Shown piece after piece: positions 1-9,155 of a stretch of DNA of 64,000 bases (positions within the stretch are counted from its first letter, which is position 1; each line of letters starts with the position of its first letter). The DNA lies in the NCBI GenBank assembly GCA_016713085.1, contig JADJPV010000001.1, forward strand, positions 1,385,001 to 1,449,000, written 5' to 3'. Under the pieces are notes generated by a model, which ran no database searches, had not been told where the DNA came from, and saw nothing but the letters and a program-made list of their open reading frames with translations. This stretch comes from Chitinophagaceae bacterium (GTDB lineage Bacteria > Bacteroidota > Bacteroidia > Chitinophagales > Chitinophagaceae). A program made the translations under genes and the position numbers.

Positions 1-443
1 GTTGTTAACTGAAATTCTTTTTTATCACTGAGACGGATGGTGAAGAGGTTATTGTTACGTGTAAATGCAACATAACTGTTATCGGGAGAGAGAACAGGGT
101 TCTTCTCAACATCTTTATTATTGGTGAGTCTTGTTTCTCCATTTCCTTCTTTCAGGTACAGATCATTGTCCTTAACAATCACTTCTGTTTTTACAACCAT
201 GATGGTTGCAACCGGTGCTGTGTATTCTGTTTCCTTTCCTGTTTTGCAATCTACCAGCATGCTCTTGCCATCACGCTTCAGTACAAAACTGTTATCATCC
301 ACCCATTTCACAAACTGCGGTAAGGGTTTGGTAATTTTCTGCGGAGCTCCTTTGAGCATCTGTTCCATTGTAAGTTCTTTCTGCTGGGCAGAAAGAGTAA
401 TGGAAGCAATAACAAATAAAACAAGTAATCCTGCTTTTCTCAT
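1..443 (-). CDS. S9 family peptidase, DPP IV-type N-terminal part (cut by window edge)
   Basis: The reading frame opens at ATG 443 and runs off the left edge, so only about 147 N-terminal residues are visible. They begin with a signal peptide (MRKAGLLVLFVIASITLSAQ) and continue into beta-propeller-like sequence: KWVDDNSFVLKRDGKSMLVD, then LTNNKDVEKNPVLSPDNSYV and AFTRNNNLF. In dipeptidyl peptidase IV-type S9 enzymes an N-terminal propeller of this kind gates a C-terminal alpha/beta-hydrolase domain, which here lies outside the window. The inferred role is periplasmic removal of N-terminal dipeptides. The family call is good; the exact specificity cannot be judged from this part. Confidence 0.75.
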   Translation of the reverse strand, partial: MRKAGLLVLFVIASITLSAQQKELTMEQMLKGAPQKITKPLPQFVKWVDDNSFVLKRDGKSMLVDCKTGKETEYTAPVATIMVVKTEVIVKDNDLYLKEGNGETRLTNNKDVEKNPVLSPDNSYVAFTRNNNLFTIRLSDKKEFQLT

Positions 444-520
444 GTTTCTGATTTTAATGGGGATGAAGATAATTTTTTTACCAAATACAGGGCAATGATT
501 TGTATGAACGGAACAAAAAA

Positions 521-543
521 GCCGCAGTTCAATGAACTGCGGC
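521..543 (-). terminator. Rho-independent terminator of lysS
   Basis: A perfect 10-bp inverted repeat (gccgcagttc / gaactgcggc) with a 3-nt loop lies 34 bp past the lysS stop. On the minus strand it is followed by six T residues, as expected for an intrinsic terminator. Confidence 0.85.
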
Positions 544-577
544 CCGTATTATTCTGAGTAGTTTCTCTTTATTATGA

Positions 578-2097
578 TCAGTCATCTGTTTTCTCCGGTC
601 TCATCATCGGGAACAGCAGCACATCCTGTATACTTGGTTGATTCGTCATCAGCATACACAAACGATCAATACCGATACCAATACCCGATGTTGGCGGCAT
701 ACCATACTCCAGAGCACGTAAGAAATCATAATCAATGAACATGGCTTCATCATCACCTCTTTCCTTCAGCTTCACCTGGTCTTCAAAACGGTCACGCTGA
801 TCAATAGGATCATTCAATTCACTGTATGCATTCGCTACTTCCTTCCCATTGATCATGAGTTCAAAACGTTCTACCAATCCAGGTTTACTGCGGTGCTTCT
901 TGGTGAGCGGACTCATTTCAACCGGGTAATCAATAATGAATGTAGGCTGAATACATTTTGCTTCACTTGTTTCACCGAACAGTTCATCAATCAGTTTTCC
1001 TTTGCCCATGGTTCCGTCAACAGAAATTTTCTGCTGTTTGCACACTTCTCTCAGCTGTTCTTCATCCATTGCACTTACATCAACTCCTGTATTTTCTTTG
1101 ATAGCATCAAAAATAGAAAGACGTTTGAACGGTGCTTTAAAGCTGATGACTTTATCGCCTACCTGTACATCTGTATCACCATGTAATGCAATGGCAATGC
1201 GTTCGAGCAGGTTCTCTGTTACATTCATCATCCAGTAATAATCTTTGTAAGCGGTGTACCATTCCAAAATGGTAAATTCAGGATTATGTGTTCTGTCCAT
1301 TCCTTCATTACGGAAGTTGCGACTGAATTCATATACCCAATCAAAACCACCAACGATTAAACGTTTTAAATATAATTCGTTTGCGATACGCAAATACATC
1401 GGCACATCCAGTGCATTGTGATGCGTAGAAAACGGACGGGCCGTTGCTCCACCGGGAATATTTTGCAGCACAGGGGTATCCACTTCCAGTGCTCCGTGTT
1501 CATTCAAATATTCACGGATGGTATTGATCATTACCGTACGTTTCACAAAGGTTTCTTTTACCTGCGGGTTAATGATCAGATCAGCATAACGCTGACGGTA
1601 CTTGAATTCAGGATCAGTCACTGCATCAAAGGTTTGTCCTTCTGCTTCCTTCACCACCGGTAATGGCTTTAATGATTTAGTAAGTACAGTAAGTTCTTTT
1701 ACATGCAAACTTGTTTCACCTGTTTTGGTGATAAATACATATCCTTTCACACCAATGATATCGCCAATGTCCAAAACTTCTTAAATACAACATCGTACAA
1801 TGTTTTATCCTCACCGGGACAGATCTCATCTCTCTTCACATAAATCTGCAAACGGCCATGGCTGTCCTGCAATACGGCAAAGCAGGCTTTCCCCATATCA
1901 CGAATCATCATAATTCGGCCGGCAACACATACTTCCTGGTAGTGTTCTTTGGTTTCTTCGTTATATCCTGCCTTAATGGCTGTTGAATAATGTGAAACGG
2001 GATAAAGCGGAGCAGGATAGGCGTCGATGCCTAATTTGTTCAGCTCGGCTAACTTTTCTCTGCGGATAATTTCCTGTTCGGACAAATTTGTACTCAT
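578..2097 (-). CDS. lysS: Lysine--tRNA ligase, class II (apparent frameshift)
   Basis: Charges tRNA-Lys in the cytoplasm. The N-terminal OB-fold is seen around RIMMIRDMGKACFAVLQD. The class II motifs follow: motif 2 near FRNEGMDRTHNPEF and motif 3 in GIGIGIDRLCMLM near the C terminus. The start is the ATG at 2097 (MSTNLSEQEI); a longer frame to 2223 has unrelated sequence. The frame breaks at an A4 run on the plus strand (1773-1776). One more base restores KKF-LDIGDIIGVKG and gives about 506 residues, the normal family length. As written the gene would make a dead protein, and lysS is essential, so a base-calling error is the likeliest cause. It ends at the hairpin 521-543. Confidence 0.93.
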
Positions 2098-2267
2098 ATT
2101 AAAATCGGTGATTGGCTGAAGCTGGACCATCATCTGATCTTTTTGCTTCAATTTAACAGGTCGCAAAATTACCGTAACTGAAGCAGATGAACAAAGGCAG
2201 TATCTTCGGCATGATGTATGCAACCTTTCAGGCTGAAAATCCGTTTAATCATTAAAAAACCCCAATT

Positions 2268-2984
2268 ATGTTGAAACGTTTCCTCATTTTATTAACCGTT
2301 CCCCTGTTTTTCACTTCTTGTGAAGTATTAAGTCAACTACCCTCAACTGCAAATACAGGCTCCGTAACTCCTACAGAAGCTGAGGCCGGGCAGGGAATTA
2401 AAGAAGCTTTGGCCCAGGGTTTAAGCCGTGCCGTGCTTAATCTGAATAAATCCGATGGATTTTTTGGCAACCAGTTGTACAAAGTATTACTTCCGCCCGA
2501 TGCACAGAAAGTAGAAGCTACCATGCGCCGTATTGGATTAGGAAAAACAGTTGATAAAGCTATTCTGCAAATCAACCGTGGTGCTGAAGATGCAGTAGGT
2601 TATGCAACGCCCATTTTTGTAAATGCCATTAAACAGATGAGTATTAAAGATGCCATCAATATCATCCGTGGGCCAAAAGATGGTGCAACCAATTATTTCA
2701 AAGAAAAAACAACCGCTGCTTTGATCGAAGCATTTTCTCCTGTTGTGAAAAGTTCCTTAGACAAAGTAGAAGCAACAAAATATTATGGTGACCTGATTAA
2801 CAGTTATAATAAATTCCCAACAACAAGGAATAAGATCAATCCTGATCTTACTTCTTATGTAGTAGGTAAAACAGTTGATGCTTTGTTTGATCAGATCGCT
2901 AAAGAAGAGTTAGAGATCAGGGAAAACCCGATCAAGCGTGGTACTGAAATACTGAAGAAAGTATTTGGTGCAGTTTGGAAGTAG
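2268..2984 (+). CDS. DUF4197 family lipoprotein
   Basis: The 238-residue protein starts with a lipoprotein signal (LLTVPLFFTSC) and then matches the DUF4197 family throughout: IKEALAQGLSRAVLNLNKSD, FFGNQLYKVLLPPDAQKVE, RGAEDAVGYATPIFVNAIKQ and KYYGDLINSYNKF. Length is normal for the family. The function is unknown; a mostly helical envelope protein is expected. It is divergent from lysS and ends directly against the inverted repeat starting at 2984. No promoter with a good -7 box was recognised in the 170-bp gap. Confidence 0.85.
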   Translation: MLKRFLILLTVPLFFTSCEVLSQLPSTANTGSVTPTEAEAGQGIKEALAQGLSRAVLNLNKSDGFFGNQLYKVLLPPDAQKVEATMRRIGLGKTVDKAILQINRGAEDAVGYATPIFVNAIKQMSIKDAINIIRGPKDGATNYFKEKTTAALIEAFSPVVKSSLDKVEATKYYGDLINSYNKFPTTRNKINPDLTSYVVGKTVDALFDQIAKEELEIRENPIKRGTEILKKVFGAVWK

Positions 2985-3152
2985 GCTAAGAGATTAAAAG
3001 AGTGAAAAGGGAAAAGGAGAGATGAGTTTGACGCTTCTTCTCCTTTTTATTTCAAACATCCTGTTTATATGTATAAAAAAAATGATTGAACTCTTTACGC
3101 CACCTCTTTCATCTCTTTTCCCTTCTTTGAACTCTTAGCTAAACTCTTAGTC
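2984..3152. repeat. Imperfect inverted repeat with ctaagagttcaaag-type arms
   Basis: The left arm starts at the last base of the DUF4197 stop (gctaagagattaaaagag). The right arm lies at 3105-3152 and its reverse complement begins ctaagagtttagctaagag. A 17-bp piece of the right arm (3123-3139, ttctttgaactcttagc) recurs exactly at 27022-27038. The right arm lies inside the 3' end of the hydroxylase gene and encodes its last residues. It appears to be a dispersed, non-coding repeat. Confidence 0.6.
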
Positions 3153-3906
3153 CTGTTCTTCACTTCATCATACTGCTCCTCGTAATCACTTCTCACAGTT
3201 CCCAGCAATCGGTCCCAAAATAAAAAGTACAATCCATAATTTCCTTTAAAATATTGATGATGCTGGTTGTGGTTAACGGATGTATTGATCCACCTGCCGA
3301 TCCATGTACGTTGAAAATTCTTTGGAAACAATTCCCAGCCTAAATGACCATATGCATTGTACAGCATCAAAAACAAAAGAAAAAGAAGAGATGAAATTTG
3401 GTAATGGGTATTGTGTAAATAAAAACAACCAGAATACCGATCTCTGCCAATGCTTCTAATGGATGAAACGCAAAAGCTGCCCAGGGAGATGGGTTGGTGC
3501 TTTTATGATGAACCAGATGAATAATCCTGAACAGTTTCGGATGATGCATCAACCTGTGTATCCAGTAAAAATAAGTGTCGTGAATCAGCAGCATTAAAGG
3601 GAAAGCCATCCAGAAATAAAAACGTCCATGCTGATCTATATCCCTGTACCAGGTAGTATGTTTCCGGATAGATTCATGTCCTAAAAAGAACCAGGGTATA
3701 AAAGCAAAGATGAACATAGTGGAAAAGGAGTACAGAATTTCTCGCTGATAATCTTTTCCTGTTGGAAAGCGCAGTTGAATTTTACGGAAGGAGATTCGTT
3801 TCCGCAACAGCACATACCACACAAGAAATACCAGCCCGGCAATTACAAAATACCGGAGAGCAATCACCAGGAAAAAACTGATCCATGAACCATCGGGATG
3901 AAGCAT
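3095..3906 (-). CDS. Sterol desaturase / fatty acid hydroxylase family protein (apparent frameshift)
   Basis: A membrane di-iron hydroxylase of the sterol desaturase family. The N terminus has several hydrophobic segments (FFLVIALRYFVIAGLVFLVW). Iron-ligand histidine motifs are HDTYFYWIHRLMHH and HLVHHKSTNPSPW, then NHNQHHQYFKG after the break. The frame breaks at about 3370-3380 in an A-rich tract; adding one base joins TKFHLFFFF to LFLMLYNAYGHLGWELFPK. The substrate is not evident. The last residues (SLAKSSKKGKEMKEVA) are Lys/Ser-rich and encoded by the repeat arm at 3105-3152, so the native tail may have been altered by that repeat. Confidence 0.85.
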
Positions 3907-3979
3907 TTCATAAAGTTATTATTCCAGTCAATAGGATGGCAATAAGTACGAAAAGTTTAACGCTTGCAGGCAAGTGCGG

Positions 3980-4495
3980 TTATTTTCTTTTCTTGAGTTT
4001 GCTTCTGAATTTTTCATACCGCTCCCTGTCTCCATTAATGAAATACTGCTTACGTCTCAGCAACTGAAAAACTCCGGTTGCGAAGACTACCGGCGATAGC
4101 AAAATAAACACAAGGTTTTCCAGACTATCGAGTAATGAAATTTTTCCGCTGATCCCGAGTATTAACAGTATGATTCCGGCTGATCCAAGTAGTATTGGTC
4201 CAACCCAGCCAGATGCCCTGATTCTGATCAGGTACACATCTGTATAAGGAATCACCATTTGCTGATAAAACAACCCATTTTTTGCATCCCTTTTTGTTCC
4301 GGGTAATATATAGAGAGAGTCAGCAGTAGCATACATCAAATCGCCTTCGATTAATTTCCGATTCGAGACTCTGATCATTTTAATGGATGGTGTTGTATCT
4401 GATATTGCATGATTAATACCTGTTGCAGCTATACTGTTTAAAACAATCAACATACTCATCAGAAATACTGTTAAAAGAAATACCAGCTTTTTCAA
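3980..4495 (-). CDS. Small exported membrane protein of unknown function
   Basis: 171 residues with a signal peptide or N-terminal anchor (MKKLVFLLTVFLMSMLIVLN), a soluble stretch (RVSNRKLIEGDLMYATADSL), two hydrophobic segments (WVGPILLGSAGIILLILG; LVFILLSPVVFATGVFQLL) and a basic tail (QYFINGDRERYEKFRSKLKK). The only in-frame start is TTG at 4495. The layout EGxL...DSL, membrane segments, then (K/R)xYxINGD recurs at 6129-6614 and more distantly at 58765-59277, suggesting one loose family. It is the last of four minus-strand genes for small exported proteins. I do not recognise a named family. Confidence 0.7.
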   Translation of the reverse strand: MKKLVFLLTVFLMSMLIVLNSIAATGINHAISDTTPSIKMIRVSNRKLIEGDLMYATADSLYILPGTKRDAKNGLFYQQMVIPYTDVYLIRIRASGWVGPILLGSAGIILLILGISGKISLLDSLENLVFILLSPVVFATGVFQLLRRKQYFINGDRERYEKFRSKLKKRK

Positions 4496-4648
4496 TACTG
4501 TTGGCTTTTGTTGATGAAGCAGGATCGTTATCTGTTACCTTTTTTCAAACCCAAAGCTATGCATCAGAAAATAACTTATCCATGTTCCCTTAAAAGGAGA
4601 CAGAATTTTAAAACTATCTCTTTCTTAAATTAAGCAAACAATAAAATT

Positions 4649-5143
4649 TTACAAAGAAAGTGTAAATGTAACGACCGGCATGGGCTTTATTGCAACTCCA
4701 CCACCAGGTTGCATTATGGGTGCTTTTTTAAAATGGTAAGATACGTTCATCGCTTTCCGCTTGCTTTTACTGCTTTTTGTAAAAAGCACAATGCTTGAAA
4801 CCAAGCTGGCAGCTCCTATACCCAGTAATACCAAACCACCTCTTGCCTTGCCATCATTATAAGATTCTTCAGGTGTGTTGGAACAACCACCTAAAATACA
4901 TGCACCGGTATTGCGGCCATCGTTAAACAAATTACCGCCCTCTTTTGCCAAAATACCAAGTCCAGCTATTCCGCTTACAACAGATGTTGTAAGCAAAATA
5001 AAACCGCCAGTTTTCTGTTTTTTGCTCATTTTTAAATAATCTACAGGAGTCGCTTTTGCTATTGTACTGTCTTGCTGCACAAGTTGTGTGTAGCCTGAAA
5101 TACTTACAAAAATTAATGCTGCTAGAATAATAGTCTTTGCCAT
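4649..5143 (-). CDS. Exported protein of unknown function
   Basis: 164 residues: signal peptide (MAKTIILAALIFVSISGYTQ), an Asp/Lys-containing linker, and two hydrophobic helices (GGFILLTTSVVSGIAGLGIL; GGLVLLGIGAASLVSSIVLF) around a short loop with two cysteines (GACILGGCS). It ends with a beta-strand-like VVTFTLSL. It lies 24 bp downstream of the HG/C protein at 5168-6043 on the same strand and could share its transcript. No family is recognised. Confidence 0.7.
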   Translation of the reverse strand: MAKTIILAALIFVSISGYTQLVQQDSTIAKATPVDYLKMSKKQKTGGFILLTTSVVSGIAGLGILAKEGGNLFNDGRNTGACILGGCSNTPEESYNDGKARGGLVLLGIGAASLVSSIVLFTKSSKSKRKAMNVSYHFKKAPIMQPGGGVAIKPMPVVTFTLSL

Positions 5144-5167
5144 ATAATTTTACTTATTTATTGTTTG

Positions 5168-6043
5168 TTAAAATTCTTCCTGGTAAAAGGAAGCGATGTT
5201 AAAATTACCTCTTCTGAACTTTAATAGTTTTTGCTGCAGTTTTTGTTTGTTTTTTTTAAAGCCGAGATAATCTGCAGGTTTGCAATAAATATTTCCATCA
5301 TGATTAAGTGTAACAGTTGTTACACTGTAAAACGTTTTTGTTTTACCATTATAACAATTCCACTCGCCAAGATTATCCCACACAGGTTTGTAAATCGGGT
5401 CTTTAAACTTTTTTCGTCTTGGATAACCTGCCAGATTATAACTGGCAGTAAAAATGCCCGGGCCTGTCATCACAAAGCTTTCGCTTCCGTAAACAGTTGC
5501 ATTATTCAACAGGCAACTTAAACGCATCATCAAGACATCACCTTTCATTTGCTGTTCCGGGAAACCTTCAACGGATGGGAAAGTATATGTAGCTCCACCA
5601 TAACAGGATCCAATACCAACAATTGTATTTGTGTCAGAGTAGGCTGAAATGATTCTAAAGGGAGCAGTTAAAACAGAATCCATTATTGACTCTGCGTTAA
5701 ATTCATCTTTTCCAACATCAAACAAAGCACGCCTTTTACTAAAATGACCATGACTATCAAACCAGATGTTCCCAATCATTGCATTTCTTTTTTTAAGAAC
5801 TGCTGTCATACGATCGGCCATTTCCTGCGCCGACTCTACAAACATGCAATACATTTCTCCTTTGTTAAGCATGCCGGTTACCCTGGCTTGCAGTTGAGCA
5901 CTTGCTATAGCAGGGTCGAGCTTTTTCGTTCTAACGGATATAAAGAAATTAATCCTGATTTTTTGATTGAATGTAACGTCTTCAGCATAAAGAAAACTTA
6001 CTTCAAAATAAATGATTGCTATTATAAGAATGAACCTTTTCAT
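5168..6043 (-). CDS. Exported protein with a His-Gly / Cys pattern, possible clan CD-like peptidase
   Basis: 291 residues with signal peptide MKRFILIIAIIYFEVSFLYA. Two conserved-looking motifs stand out: NIWFDSHGHF (His98-Gly99) and IVGIGSCYGGATY (Cys147), each after a hydrophobic strand. In caspases, gingipains, clostripain and CHAT domains (clan CD) the catalytic dyad is a His in HG and a Cys at the end of the next core strand, so the spacing and context fit. Between them lies NAESIMDSVLTAPFRIISAY, as expected for a helix-strand unit. This is an inference from motifs; a non-peptidase of similar fold is possible. Its neighbours are unknown small exported proteins. Confidence 0.7.
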   Translation of the reverse strand: MKRFILIIAIIYFEVSFLYAEDVTFNQKIRINFFISVRTKKLDPAIASAQLQARVTGMLNKGEMYCMFVESAQEMADRMTAVLKKRNAMIGNIWFDSHGHFSKRRALFDVGKDEFNAESIMDSVLTAPFRIISAYSDTNTIVGIGSCYGGATYTFPSVEGFPEQQMKGDVLMMRLSCLLNNATVYGSESFVMTGPGIFTASYNLAGYPRRKKFKDPIYKPVWDNLGEWNCYNGKTKTFYSVTTVTLNHDGNIYCKPADYLGFKKNKQKLQQKLLKFRRGNFNIASFYQEEF

Positions 6044-6128
6044 AAGCAGTTTATTTAATTGTTAGGCACCCTATTTAAGTAGAATAAAAACAGTGAAACG
6101 GTGAATTTCATTTGTTGCCATTTATCAG

Positions 6129-6614
6129 TTACCAAAGCCGCCTGATAAAGTTTCTAAACTGTTCTATATTCCCATTTATCCAATATCGTTTACCGGATTT
6201 GCCTGCTAAAACTGCTCCTGCTATAATTCCGGCTGGTACGGTAACCAGTAAAATATTTCCAGCAGGCTCACTTGTTCCATTTGTTTTACTGGCAACAACC
6301 GGAAGCAACCCTGCAACTCCACCAATAACCATCCCTTTGGCAATTCTGCCTTTTTCTTTCAGAATTACTTCTTCAATACGTGTATAGTAAAAGTGAACGG
6401 ATCTGTATTTTTTCCCTTTCGCCATTCCTTCCATTTGCCGGGGGTAAGCAACAAGTAAAGAGTCATTGACAGAAAGCAAGAGTCCCCTGAAAGAATTTCC
6501 TTCTACTGTTTTGAGTACAATCTTATGACTTGATTTCTTTTTACACGAAGGGATACTTGCAAAGCCAATATTAAAAAAAACAGCACCCAAAAGAAGCAGT
6601 TGTAACTTTTTCAT
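6129..6614 (-). CDS. Small exported membrane protein of unknown function
   Basis: 161 residues from ATG 6614 (MKKLQLLLLGAVFFNIGF, a clear signal); the frame extends to 6653 without signal-like sequence. A soluble part (LKTVEGNSFRGLLLSVNDSL) is followed by Gly/Ala-rich hydrophobic segments (VIGGVAGLLPVVAS; LLVTVPAGIIAGAVLAG) and KSGKRYWINGNIEQFRNF at the end. It resembles the protein at 3980-4495 in order of parts and in the RYWINGN motif. It is the first gene of the four-gene minus-strand group. Function unknown. Confidence 0.7.
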   Translation of the reverse strand: MKKLQLLLLGAVFFNIGFASIPSCKKKSSHKIVLKTVEGNSFRGLLLSVNDSLLVAYPRQMEGMAKGKKYRSVHFYYTRIEEVILKEKGRIAKGMVIGGVAGLLPVVASKTNGTSEPAGNILLVTVPAGIIAGAVLAGKSGKRYWINGNIEQFRNFIRRLW

Positions 6615-6818
6615 ATACCAATTTTTGCAACAAGCTATAATCTCCAGCACCAAAAAACAATATGCAATTGATAATAAGATGTTTTCGTTTGGCAGTTATT
6701 CAGAAACCAATATGCAGCAGCATATGAACTGCCACGCCTCATTAACCAAGTGAAAAGGGCATATTACCAAATACTGTTTGATACGAGCTTTTGAATTTGT
6801 ATCTTAAAACAAAAAATA

Positions 6819-9155
6819 GTGCGTATACTCTTGTTTATTTGTTTTCAGATCTTCATTTCAAGTCATGCTTTTGCGCAGAAATTTAAAATAATTCCAAAAA
6901 ACTACATTAGTGGAGCCAAACCTCTGGAGTTCAGAGAGACGCTTATAACAACTAAGGGTACTGTTTTAGTCACCAGTACTTTACCCAGCCTTGCTGAAAT
7001 AGACAAAATGCAGATTCAGATTGATCCGCCGGTAAATAATGGTCTAAAAGACGGCAAAGGAAACCGTGTTAAGTTTCGAAAGCAGTCAACTATTTTTAAG
7101 GATCTCTTTTACAACTTCTCAGGAATAAAGTTAATAGCAGAGGGCCCAGGCAAAATTATTTATATAGTAAGTGATAGTAATAATTTTGGCTTAATCAACT
7201 ACAATTTTTCCAAGGGAAACATTGCGCCATCTCCGTTTATGTTTCCAAAAAACAGTGGAATTGATATCAAAAAAATATGGTTTGATCTAAACGGAAATTT
7301 ATTTATAGGAACAAATACTGATACCCTGTATGTAATTGAGGATGCTGCGAATGTTGTAAAAGACAATACTGACAAAAGCAAGCCTGGAATAAATTTTACA
7401 ACAGGATTAGATAAAGACAGTAATATTATTGTCACCAAGGGGGCAAAACTCATAAAAAAATTCTTTCTTGGAAAAAATGTTTTGCCCTTTTCATTTATGC
7501 ATGATCCTGATAAAGACAATATTGTTTGGATTGGTACTAACAACGGGCTGCTCAAATTTGAAACACAAACAGGAGCCTTTGTGTATATTATAGAGCCGGT
7601 CAAAAGTAACGGCATTACTATAACGCATGTGTCTGCTGAAAAGACCAGTGGCACTATCTGGTTCAGCACATTAGACAAAGGAATGGGGAGCTATAACACT
7701 CTAAACAATTCTGTTCGTTACTATCCATATAAAACGATCCCTCCTATTAATCCCCTGACTAAAAACCCTATTCAAACATTTTGCCGGAAGTCTGCCAATG
7801 AATTTTTTGTAGCACCAGTCGATTCATTGCCCGCTGTATTCAATACAGAAACAGGTATTTACACATTTATCTCCGACAAATCTTTTTTAGAAACCAAGAA
7901 CAGAACTACTGATGTTAAACTTGATTCATACGGAAATCTATATATAATAAAAGGAGGCGGTTTCTATAGAGCACAAGGCCTGTTAAAAGATCCATTATTT
8001 GCAGAAGTAAAACCAGACAGTTCTATCCCCCTCGTTGTAATTACAGAAGTTCAGGTGAATAATATACCTTATTCACAATTAAAAAACACCTATGTTAATT
8101 ATGAGGTTACTAAGAAAATAGATCTCAAATACAATGAAAACAATCTGACTATATTCTTTTCAGGGAGAAGTTTCTCCTCAGACGATACACTGACATTTGC
8201 ATGGAAACTGGATGGGTATTCTGACGAATGGAATAATGTTCCGTACTCCTTTTTAGACGAAAAATTTAACATTGTTGATTTGCAGAATATTCCACCGGGA
8301 AAGTACCTCTTTCATGCTAAAGTAAAAAAGGGAAACGGAGAATGGAAAAAAGCTGAAGCATTACTTACCATTGTTATTACAAAACCTTTATGGCAAAATT
8401 TGTGGTTCTTGTTGTTAGTACTGGTCTGCACTGTATCCTTAATTTTTTTGATTGTACGGTTAAGAGAAAATGCAGTAAGAAAGCAGGAAAGAGAAAAATT
8501 AAAGTATGAAAAACAACTGATTGAAATGGAAGCCCGTGCACTTCGTGCTCAAATGAATCCCCATTTTATATTTAATTGTCTTAACTCAATTAAAGCCTTG
8601 ATTCAAACGGATGAAAAGCAAAAGGCAGCTGAATATCTCACAACTTTCTCTAAACTGATCAGAACATTATTTCAGAATTCAGATAAACGGCAGATCAGTT
8701 TGTATGATGAAATTGAAACATGTAAGTTATATACACAATTAGAAATCATGCGCTTTTCCGGAAAATTAAAATGCAGCTTTCAAATTGACCAGAACCTGGA
8801 TTTGAAATCAGTAAAAGTACCAGCATTGATTCTCCAGCCTTTTATTGAAAATGCCATCTGGCATGGAATCGCTCCCAAAGAGGAGGGTGGAACAATTTCA
8901 GTAATCCTGAAACAGAATGACGATCATATTATTTGCGAAATAGATGATGATGGCATTGGTCGTAAATTATCTGCACTAAACAAACCGGCAGATACAGTTA
9001 CACATATATCAAAAGGAGTTCATCTTTCTCAGGCAAGATTAAACCTAGAAAAGACTTTGAATGAAACAAATGCAAGTATTGAAACATTTGATAAGTATGA
9101 ACAGAATCTTGCAATAGGAACAAGGGTAATACTGACTTTCAATTTCATTAACTGA
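6819..9155 (+). CDS. LytS-type sensor histidine kinase with periplasmic propeller and Y_Y_Y-type domain
   Basis: 778 residues beginning at GTG 6819 with a signal peptide. The sensor is a two-component-regulator-propeller-like region (IKKIWFDLNGNLFIGTNTDT, NIVWIGTNNGLLKF), then a Y_Y_Y-like Ig domain (LKYNENNLTIFFSGRSF, FAWKLDGYSDEWNNVPYSFL), one membrane helix (LWFLLLVLVCTVSLIFLIV), a coiled coil, and a His_kinase/HATPase region. The phosphoacceptor His582 lies in RAQMNPHFIFNCLNSIK; N box NAIWHG and G box DDDGIGR are intact. The stop overlaps the next start (TGATG), so it is translationally coupled to two more kinases and the LytTR regulator. Confidence 0.93.
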   Translation: MRILLFICFQIFISSHAFAQKFKIIPKNYISGAKPLEFRETLITTKGTVLVTSTLPSLAEIDKMQIQIDPPVNNGLKDGKGNRVKFRKQSTIFKDLFYNFSGIKLIAEGPGKIIYIVSDSNNFGLINYNFSKGNIAPSPFMFPKNSGIDIKKIWFDLNGNLFIGTNTDTLYVIEDAANVVKDNTDKSKPGINFTTGLDKDSNIIVTKGAKLIKKFFLGKNVLPFSFMHDPDKDNIVWIGTNNGLLKFETQTGAFVYIIEPVKSNGITITHVSAEKTSGTIWFSTLDKGMGSYNTLNNSVRYYPYKTIPPINPLTKNPIQTFCRKSANEFFVAPVDSLPAVFNTETGIYTFISDKSFLETKNRTTDVKLDSYGNLYIIKGGGFYRAQGLLKDPLFAEVKPDSSIPLVVITEVQVNNIPYSQLKNTYVNYEVTKKIDLKYNENNLTIFFSGRSFSSDDTLTFAWKLDGYSDEWNNVPYSFLDEKFNIVDLQNIPPGKYLFHAKVKKGNGEWKKAEALLTIVITKPLWQNLWFLLLVLVCTVSLIFLIVRLRENAVRKQEREKLKYEKQLIEMEARALRAQMNPHFIFNCLNSIKALIQTDEKQKAAEYLTTFSKLIRTLFQNSDKRQISLYDEIETCKLYTQLEIMRFSGKLKCSFQIDQNLDLKSVKVPALILQPFIENAIWHGIAPKEEGGTISVILKQNDDHIICEIDDDGIGRKLSALNKPADTVTHISKGVHLSQARLNLEKTLNETNASIETFDKYEQNLAIGTRVILTFNFIN

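Noticed and set aside
1747..1800. Programmed frameshifting in lysS
   Set aside because: There is no slippery heptamer with a downstream structure, and lysS is not known to use frameshifting. The same kind of homopolymer break occurs in several unrelated genes.
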